Shown here: one piece after another, positions 40,454 through 45,469 of the stretch
How positions within the stretch are numbered: position 1 is the stretch's first letter
How the letters are laid out: each line of letters opens with the position of its first letter
DNA from: Streptomyces aurantiacus JA 4570
GTDB taxonomy: Bacteria; Actinomycetota; Actinomycetes; Streptomycetales; Streptomycetaceae
DNA: 45,469 bases
Reading direction: 5' to 3'
Assembly (NCBI RefSeq): GCF_000414115.1
Contig: NZ_AOPZ01000055.1
Location: 1 to 45,469, forward strand
Notes under the pieces: model-generated
What the model saw: only the letters and a program-made list of their open reading frames with translations
Databases searched by the model: none
What the model was told of the DNA's origin: nothing
Position numbers and translations under genes: made by a program

Positions 40454-41575
40454 ATGAGCTCGCTGATTCTCGACGACTTCACCGACCTGATCGAGCGGCC
40501 CGACGGCGGGGTGCGCCGTGACGCCGAAGAGCGCAGGGAGCGCCAGGCCGTGCCGCCCGGATCGCTCGGCCGCCTCGACGACCTCGCCGAATGGCTGTCG
40601 GCGGCGCAGGCCGCGGTCCCGGTCAAGCCGGTCGAGCGGCCGAAGGCCGTGCTGTTCGCGGGCGATCACGGAGTGGCCGAGCTCGGTGTCTCCGCGCGGG
40701 CGGCGGGCGGCGCGGCCGAGCTCGTACGCGCCGTGCTGGCCGGCGCGAGCCCCGCGGCCGTGCTCGCGCGGCGGCTCGACGTGCCCGTGCGGGTCGTCGA
40801 CATGGCCCTTGACTGCGACGCGGACGAGCTGCCCGCCGAGGTCGCCGGGCACCGGGTGCGGCGCGGCTCCGGGCGCATCGACATCGAGGACGCCATGTCG
40901 GAGGAGGAGGCCGAGCGGGCGGTGCGGGCGGGCGTCGCGCTCGCCGACGAGGAGGCCGACTCCGGCACGGACCTGATCGTGCTCGGCGACGTCAGCGTCG
41001 GGGGTACGACACCGGCGGCGACCCTGATCGCGGCGCTGTGCGGGACGGACGCCTCTGTCGTCACCGGGCGGGGCGGGGAGCCGATCGACGACCTGGCGTG
41101 GATGCGCAAGTGCGCGGCCGTACGGGACGCGCTGCGGCGGGCGCGGCCGGTGCTCGGCGACCAGATGCAGCTGCTCGCGGCGGTGGGCGGGGCCGACGTG
41201 GCCGCCATGACCGGGTTCCTGCTGCAGTGCGCGGTGCGGCGTACGCCGGTGATCCTCGACGGGGTGGTGTCGGCGGCCGCGGCGCTGGTGGCCCAGCGGG
41301 TCGCGTTCCGGGCGCCGGACTGGTGGCTCGCGGGGCACGACAGCGGGGAGCCGGCGCAGGCGAAGGCGCTCGACCGGATGGCCCTCGAGCCCCTGCTCAC
41401 GCACGGCGTGAAGATCGGCGAAGGGGTGGGGGCGCTGCTGGCCGTGCCGTTGGTGCGGGCCGCTGCCGCCCTGTCCGCGGAGCTCCCCGTCGAGGAGACC
41501 GAGCAGGCCGAGCAGACTGAACAGGGCGAGCAGACCGGACAGGCCGAGCAGACCGAACAGGCCGAGCAGAGCTAG
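40454..41575 (+). CDS. cobT: Nicotinate-nucleotide-dimethylbenzimidazole phosphoribosyltransferase
   Basis: The product is 373 residues. CobT makes alpha-ribazole phosphate for the lower ligand of cobalamin. Landmarks are VPPGSLGRLDDLAEW, LFAGDHGVAELGVS, LGDVSVGGTTPAATL, VILDGVVSAAAAL and the catalytic Glu region THGVKIGEGVGAL. The last 27 residues are a low-complexity tail of repeating Glu-Gln pairs with Thr, Ala or Gly, encoded by near-identical 9-bp units; the family normally ends before this. The message is probably leaderless. It works with CobU and CobS encoded on either side. Confidence 0.96.
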   Translation: MSSLILDDFTDLIERPDGGVRRDAEERRERQAVPPGSLGRLDDLAEWLSAAQAAVPVKPVERPKAVLFAGDHGVAELGVSARAAGGAAELVRAVLAGASPAAVLARRLDVPVRVVDMALDCDADELPAEVAGHRVRRGSGRIDIEDAMSEEEAERAVRAGVALADEEADSGTDLIVLGDVSVGGTTPAATLIAALCGTDASVVTGRGGEPIDDLAWMRKCAAVRDALRRARPVLGDQMQLLAAVGGADVAAMTGFLLQCAVRRTPVILDGVVSAAAALVAQRVAFRAPDWWLAGHDSGEPAQAKALDRMALEPLLTHGVKIGEGVGALLAVPLVRAAAALSAELPVEETEQAEQTEQGEQTGQAEQTEQAEQS

Positions 41576-41631
41576 CGAAAGCGAGTTCCGTCGCCGCATA
41601 TCACACCAGACAGCCCCATAAGATCCGTTTC

Positions 41632-43398
41632 ATGGGAGATGTGCGGGTAGGGGAAGAGCGGGTTCGGGCATCCACGGTGGCCTCGCGGCGGGGGGCGGCC
41701 GTGGCCGTCTGGTATCTGCGTGCCGTCACGTTCGTGAACTTCCTCAGCGCCGTGTGGGTCTCCCTCGGCCAGGACCTGCGGCGCCACAACACGGAGAACT
41801 TCTTCACCCCGTACCTGCTCACCGCGGGTTTCGCCTCCGGCGTCTTCACGATGTTCCTGGCGATCACCATGCGGCGCCGGAAACGGGCCGCCTGGATCCT
41901 CAACCTCGTGCTCAGCGGCCTCTTCCTGCTGCTCTTCGCCTTCGCGATGTGCTTCGCGGAGATCAGGCAGTACGCGCAGAACTGGGTCTCGCTCGGCCTC
42001 ACGGCGCTCTTCGTGGCCGCGCTCCTGGTGGGCCGCCGCGAGTTCTACGCGAAGGGCGACCGCTCGAACCCCAAGCTCGCGGCGGCCGTCGCGGCCGGCG
42101 GGCTCCTGGTGACGTCCCTGCTCGCCGCGTTCCTGGTGACCGTCACCAACCACGCCCACGACGACTACCGCTCGACGTTCCTCGACCGCTGGCGCTACGG
42201 CACGATGCGGCTCGTGTCGCTGGCCGCCGACGACTCCCGGTTCGCCGGGATCGCCACGCCTGGCTGGGTCAACGTCACCATCAACGTACTGAGCACGGTG
42301 CTGCTCTGCGCCGTCCTGTACGCCGCGTTCCGCTCCCGCAGGGCCGTCGACCCGCTGTCGGAGGACGACGAGGCCCGGCTGCGCGCGCTGCTCGACCGGC
42401 ACGGCGAGCGCGACTCCCTCGGGTACTTCGCGCTGCGCCGCGAGAAGAGCGTGGTGTGGTCGCCGACGGGCAAGGCGGCGGTCGCGTACCGGGTGGTGAG
42501 CGGGGTGTCCCTCGCCTCCGGCGATCCCATCGGCGACCCGGAGGCATGGCCCGGCGCCATCGAGCCGTGGCTGGCCGAGGCCCGCGAACACGGCTGGACC
42601 CCGGCCGTGATGGGCGCGAGCGAGGAGGCCGGCACCATCTACGCCCGGCACGGCCTCGACGCCCTGGAGCTGGGTGACGAAGCGATCGTCGAGATCAGCG
42701 ACTTCACCCTGGAGGGCCGGGCCATGCGGACCGTCCGGCAGGCGTACAACCGGGTGAAACGCGCCGGGTACGAGGTCCGCATCCGCCGCCACCACGACAT
42801 CCCCGCCGACGAGATGGCGTACCTCTTGGAGCGTGCCGACGACTGGCGCGACGGCGCCACCGAGCGCGGCTTCTCCATGGCGCTCGGCCGGCTCGGCGAC
42901 CCGGCGGACGGGGAGTGCGTGATGCTGGAGTGCCGGGACGGCGACGGGGCGCTGCGGGCGGTGCTCTCCTTCGTGCCGTGGGGGCCGAACGGCCTGTCGC
43001 TCGACCTGATGCGGCGCGACCGCGACTCCGAGAACGGCCTGATGGAGTTCATGGTCATCGAGCTGCTCCAGCGCGCCGCGGAGATCCAGATCACGCAGGT
43101 GTCACTGAACTTCGCGATGTTCAGGTCGGTCTTCGAGCGTGGCTCGCGGCTCGGCGCGGGCCCGGTCCTTCGACTGTGGCGCTCGCTGCTCAGCTTCTTC
43201 TCCCGGTGGTGGCAGATCGAGTCGCTGTACCGCGCCAACGCCAAGTACCGGCCCATCTGGGAACCCCGCTTCCTCCTCTTCGAGAAGAGCGGCGACCTGC
43301 TGCGCATCGGCATCGCCGCCGCCCGCGCCGAGGGCTTTCTCGAGGCGCCGGGTCTGCCGAAGTGGCTGCACCGCACACATCTGGAGTCCCGACGATGA
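41632..43398 (+). CDS. MprF-like membrane protein, phosphatidylglycerol lysyltransferase (DUF2156) domain
   Basis: The product is 588 residues. The N-terminal 235 residues contain about six membrane helices. The cytoplasmic C-terminal part (about 245-588) is a DUF2156 GNAT-like domain with GYFALRREKSVVWSPTGKAAVAYRVV, SGDPIGDPEAW, AYNRVKRAGYEV and GLSLDLMRRD. Such domains transfer an amino acid from aminoacyl-tRNA to phosphatidylglycerol, changing surface charge, or make related N-acyl linkages. No tRNA synthetase domain is fused. The stop overlaps the ATG of the next membrane-protein gene by 4 bp, so the two are coupled. Confidence 0.93.
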   Translation: MGDVRVGEERVRASTVASRRGAAVAVWYLRAVTFVNFLSAVWVSLGQDLRRHNTENFFTPYLLTAGFASGVFTMFLAITMRRRKRAAWILNLVLSGLFLLLFAFAMCFAEIRQYAQNWVSLGLTALFVAALLVGRREFYAKGDRSNPKLAAAVAAGGLLVTSLLAAFLVTVTNHAHDDYRSTFLDRWRYGTMRLVSLAADDSRFAGIATPGWVNVTINVLSTVLLCAVLYAAFRSRRAVDPLSEDDEARLRALLDRHGERDSLGYFALRREKSVVWSPTGKAAVAYRVVSGVSLASGDPIGDPEAWPGAIEPWLAEAREHGWTPAVMGASEEAGTIYARHGLDALELGDEAIVEISDFTLEGRAMRTVRQAYNRVKRAGYEVRIRRHHDIPADEMAYLLERADDWRDGATERGFSMALGRLGDPADGECVMLECRDGDGALRAVLSFVPWGPNGLSLDLMRRDRDSENGLMEFMVIELLQRAAEIQITQVSLNFAMFRSVFERGSRLGAGPVLRLWRSLLSFFSRWWQIESLYRANAKYRPIWEPRFLLFEKSGDLLRIGIAAARAEGFLEAPGLPKWLHRTHLESRR

Positions 43399-44111
43399 GC
43401 ACCCTGACCCGGCTGGCCCGTGCCGAGTGGGGTCCGCTGTACGCCACCGTGCGGGGCGCGCTCGTCGCCCGACGATGGCGCGCGATCCCGCTGACGCTGG
43501 CGGCCGTCTGCCTCACGGCGGCGTTCCAGTTCGTGCAGAACCAGTCCTGGGGCTACCAGTTCGTGCAGAACATCGGCTGCGTACGGGCCGAGGACCCGCT
43601 GTGGCTCGCGCTGCTTCGCACCCCGCTGTCGCTCTTCGTGCCCGCGCTCGACCTGCCGGTGTGGGGCGCGCTGGCGCAGATCCTGCTGGTCTTCGGCATC
43701 GCGGAGATCTGCCTCGGCTGGTGGCGCACGCTCGTCATCGGGTACGTGGCGACGCTGGCGGGCACGCTGTACGCGCGCGTGGGCATCGCGTTGGGCTACG
43801 ACAACTGGTTCGGGCTGCCCGCGTCGGACGCGCAGGTCGCCGACACCGGCCCGTCGGCGGCAGTGGTCGGGCTCGCGGTGTTCGTGTGCTGGCGCTACCG
43901 GGCGTACTTCACGGCGGCGCTGGTGGTCGTGCTGATGGTCGTCGAGGTGCTGTTCAAGAACAACCTCGCGGGCAAGGAGCACCTGGCGGCCATCGCGGCG
44001 GTGCTGGTGGTGTGCGTGATTTCCGACGTACGTCACCGGGGGCGCGGCGGACGTTCCGGTTCCGGCCGCTCGGGCACCGCCGGGTCCGGTTTGCCGCCGA
44101 TCAGGTCCTGA
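43395..44111 (+). CDS. Integral membrane protein coupled to the MprF-like gene
   Basis: The product is 238 residues with about five or six membrane helices. The ATG overlaps the upstream stop (ATGA). Notable segments are FAEICLGWWRTLVIGYVATLAG-like helices, VGIALGYDNWFG, and a late NLAGKEHLAAIAAVL. The overall helix pattern resembles rhomboid-like proteins annotated in actinobacteria, but the GxSG nucleophile motif is absent, so protease activity is unlikely. The Gly/Ser/Arg-rich C-terminus overlaps the convergent gene by 79 bp. A role beside the DUF2156 enzyme, perhaps lipid handling, is inference from coupling. Confidence 0.85.
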   Translation: MSTLTRLARAEWGPLYATVRGALVARRWRAIPLTLAAVCLTAAFQFVQNQSWGYQFVQNIGCVRAEDPLWLALLRTPLSLFVPALDLPVWGALAQILLVFGIAEICLGWWRTLVIGYVATLAGTLYARVGIALGYDNWFGLPASDAQVADTGPSAAVVGLAVFVCWRYRAYFTAALVVVLMVVEVLFKNNLAGKEHLAAIAAVLVVCVISDVRHRGRGGRSGSGRSGTAGSGLPPIRS

Positions 44112-44815
44112 AACCTGCGCCGCGGCCCCGTCCAGCGGCGGTCGTGGCGGAACGCGCGCAGGCCGGCGCGGGCCCGCGCGCGGGGGCGGTTGCGGTAGAA
44201 CTTCCGCGCCCACGCCGAGCCTGGCCGGGCAAGGCGGACCGCGCCGACCAGCGCGACGAACGGCACGACCATCCCGATCAGGGCCGTGCGCAGCTTGCCC
44301 TTGGCCAGCGCGATCACGGCGAAGCCGCAGTTCAGGGTGATGTTCAGGGCGAACGCGACGCGGTCGTGGCGGTCGTCCGCGGTGAGTTCGTTGACGCCGA
44401 GCGGGCTGAAGCCGGTGAGGATCAGCACGACCAGGGCCGTCGTGAGGACGACGACCTCCACGCTCTTGCGGCCCTGCTCGCTCCAGTAGACGTCGTCCAG
44501 GTGCAGGATCAGGGCGAACTCGTCCAGGACCAGGCCCGCGCCCAGGCCGAAGATGACCGCCGCGCACATCGACCCGAAGCTGTGCCGTCCCGCGGCGACC
44601 GCCCAGAAGCCGCCGACCAGCATCAGGAAGATGCCCGGCACGACGTGGTGGATGTGGACGTCGCCCGTCGAGATGTTGCGGAACGGGCCCTTCCCGGCGC
44701 GGATGAGGCGCGTGATGGTCCGGGTGACCAGGAAGGACCCCACGAAGGCGGCAAGGGCGAGCAGCAGCGGCAGCTTCCCCGGCTCCACGATTTCGCGGTG
44801 CCACCAGTCGTTCAT
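44033..44815 (-). CDS. Integral membrane protein of unknown function
   Basis: The product is 260 residues with about six membrane helices between residues 16 and 195. It has a His-rich loop STGDVHIHHVVPG (about 49-61) and acidic residues in the membrane region at DEFALILHLDDVYW; His and Asp clusters in these places suggest metal binding or a lipid-modifying site, but I do not recognise the family. The C-terminus is basic and Pro-rich. The ATG at 44815 overlaps the stop of an eight-codon mini-ORF, which is in turn coupled to a seven-codon one. The 3' end overlaps the convergent membrane-protein gene. Confidence 0.88.
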   Translation of the reverse strand: MNDWWHREIVEPGKLPLLLALAAFVGSFLVTRTITRLIRAGKGPFRNISTGDVHIHHVVPGIFLMLVGGFWAVAAGRHSFGSMCAAVIFGLGAGLVLDEFALILHLDDVYWSEQGRKSVEVVVLTTALVVLILTGFSPLGVNELTADDRHDRVAFALNITLNCGFAVIALAKGKLRTALIGMVVPFVALVGAVRLARPGSAWARKFYRNRPRARARAGLRAFRHDRRWTGPRRRFQDLIGGKPDPAVPERPEPERPPRPR

Positions 44816-44838
44816 GGGCCCGTCCCGTCCTTCGTCAT
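44812..44838 (-). other. Mini-ORF 2 (MTKDGTGP) coupled to the gene at 44815
   Basis: ATG at 44838 opens eight codons whose TGA overlaps the ATG at 44815. Its ATG overlaps the stop of mini-ORF 1. It shares the GGGCCCATGA junction with mini-ORF 1. Confidence 0.4.
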
Positions 44839-44858
44839 GGGCCCGTCCAGTCGTTCAT
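44835..44858 (-). other. Mini-ORF 1 (MNDWTGP) with strong ribosome binding site
   Basis: ATG at 44858 opens seven codons and has GGAGG eight bases upstream, the best ribosome binding site in the region. Its first four residues, MNDW, are the same as those of the main protein at 44815, so the start region appears duplicated. Confidence 0.45.
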
Positions 44859-44924
44859 GAGGCCATCCTCCGTTTCGCCGCGGGCTTTCGCAGGGCGGGC
44901 CGCGGCCGTGCCCCGGCCCCCGGG

Positions 44925-44930
44925 TAACCT
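44925..44930 (+). promoter_or_regulatory. -10 element of cobS (leaderless layout)
   Basis: TAACCT ends six bases before the cobS ATG. No ribosome binding site is present. Confidence 0.45.
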
Positions 44931-44936
44931 CACCGG

Positions 44937-45469
44937 ATGCCCAGACCCACCCCCGCCGACGGCCTCCGGTTCGCCTTCGGGACGCTGACCGTGGTCCCGG
45001 CCCGGGTCCGCAGGTGGGACCGGGAGGCCGCCCGCGCGGGCATGCTGTGTGCCCCGCTCGCGGGGCTCGCCGTGGGCCTGGCCGCCGCCGCGGCGGGCTC
45101 GGCCCTCCTCGCCCTCGGCGCGAGCCCCCTGCTCGCCGCCGTCGCCGCGGTCGCCCTGCCGGCCGCGGGCACCCGCGGCCTCCACCTGGACGGTCTCGCC
45201 GACATCGCCGACGGCCTCGGCAGCGGCAAGGACGCCGAGGGCGCCCTGCGCGTCATGAAGCAGTCCGACATCGGGCCGTTCGGCGTGATCACCCTCGTGC
45301 TCGTGCTGTTCGCCCAGGTGGCGGCCCTCGCCGAGCTGTACGACGAGAGCCGGACGGGCGGCGCCACCGCCACCGTGCTCGCCGCCGCCACGGCCCGCCT
45401 CGCCCTCACCCTCGCCGCCCGCACGGGCGTCCCCGCGGCCCGCCCGGAGGGCCTGGGCGCCGCCGTCGC
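44937..45469 (+). CDS. cobS: Adenosylcobinamide-GDP ribazoletransferase (cobalamin synthase), partial
   Basis: About 177 codons are visible; the gene runs off the right edge. The protein begins MPRPTPADGLRFAFGTLTVV, and shows the CobS active-site signature GLHLDGLADIADGLGSG followed by EGALRVMKQSDIGPFGVITLV, where the Asp residues bind Mg2+. Several membrane helices are visible. The enzyme joins adenosyl-GDP-cobinamide, made by CobU, with alpha-ribazole derived from the CobT product, completing adenosylcobalamin. With cobU and cobT it covers the late, nucleotide-loop part of the pathway. Confidence 0.95.
   Translation, partial: MPRPTPADGLRFAFGTLTVVPARVRRWDREAARAGMLCAPLAGLAVGLAAAAAGSALLALGASPLLAAVAAVALPAAGTRGLHLDGLADIADGLGSGKDAEGALRVMKQSDIGPFGVITLVLVLFAQVAALAELYDESRTGGATATVLAAATARLALTLAARTGVPAARPEGLGAAV

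Noticed and set aside
43395..44111. Calling the membrane protein a rhomboid protease
   Set aside because: The helix pattern is reminiscent, but the GxSG nucleophile motif is missing, so protease function is not supported.
1..45469. Mobile elements, CRISPR arrays, tRNA or rRNA genes, phage genes
   Set aside because: I saw no transposase, integrase or phage proteins, no spaced repeat array and no tRNA-like or rRNA-like sequence; gene content is core Streptomyces chromosome.

Overview
The window is a high-GC chromosomal segment of a Streptomyces-type actinomycete. The evidence is the strong GC bias at third codon positions, many GTG starts, ATGA/GTGA stop-start couplings, a bcc-aa3 respiratory locus (cytochrome c oxidase genes next to qcrCAB with a di-heme QcrC and a Tat-signal Rieske protein), a SAM-IV riboswitch, and copies of a short GC-rich intergenic repeat that is common in streptomycetes. 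It reads as conserved core chromosome. I see no transposase, integrase, CRISPR array, tRNA or rRNA.

Layout. 1-2085: two paralogous secreted coiled-coil NlpC/P60-type wall hydrolases (the first runs off the left edge), each with its own promoter. 2259-5026: a NYN-domain protein, a small zinc-ribbon protein, a rhomboid protease and a stand-alone Lrp/AsnC ligand-binding protein. 5048-10367: a small acidic secreted protein, an OmpR-type two-component system, an SLC13-like permease and a glycerate kinase; two matching 11-bp-phased operator candidates tie the regulator to the permease. 10277-11973: a SufS-like PLP enzyme behind a SAM-IV riboswitch. 12150-13214: trpD.

13369-22686: the respiratory locus, ctaC-ctaD-ctaF and ctaE-qcrC-qcrA-qcrB, interrupted by an L,D-transpeptidase and a degenerate receiver protein. 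Electrons from menaquinol pass through QcrB/QcrA/QcrC to the CuA centre of CtaC and the heme-copper centre of CtaD. 23020-29378: a cysteine desulfurase-TusA fusion, an adenosine-kinase-like PfkB kinase, two unknown proteins, an ErpA-type Fe-S carrier and the Fe-S enzyme NadA. Sulfur mobilisation, Fe-S delivery and NAD synthesis therefore sit beside the respiratory chain that uses them.

29493-37773: a MarR regulator divergent from a Bcr/CflA drug exporter, a NarL-type two-component system next to a pspA-pspAA envelope-stress pair, a DUF3043 protein, a methyltransferase with a probable CTG start, and an HtrA-like lipoprotein protease. 37887-45469: late cobalamin genes (cobU, cobT, cobS) interleaved with a zinc-ribbon methyltransferase, an MprF-like DUF2156 membrane protein and two unknown membrane proteins. 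The MBL-CobU fusion gene carries a 4-bp tandem duplication that breaks its frame.

The points most worth a second look are the cobU duplication, the paired phased operators of the glycerate module, the duplicated operator upstream of nadA, the palindrome over the ctaE start, the two mini-ORFs coupled to the gene at 44815, and the SAM-IV leader with its downstream hairpins.
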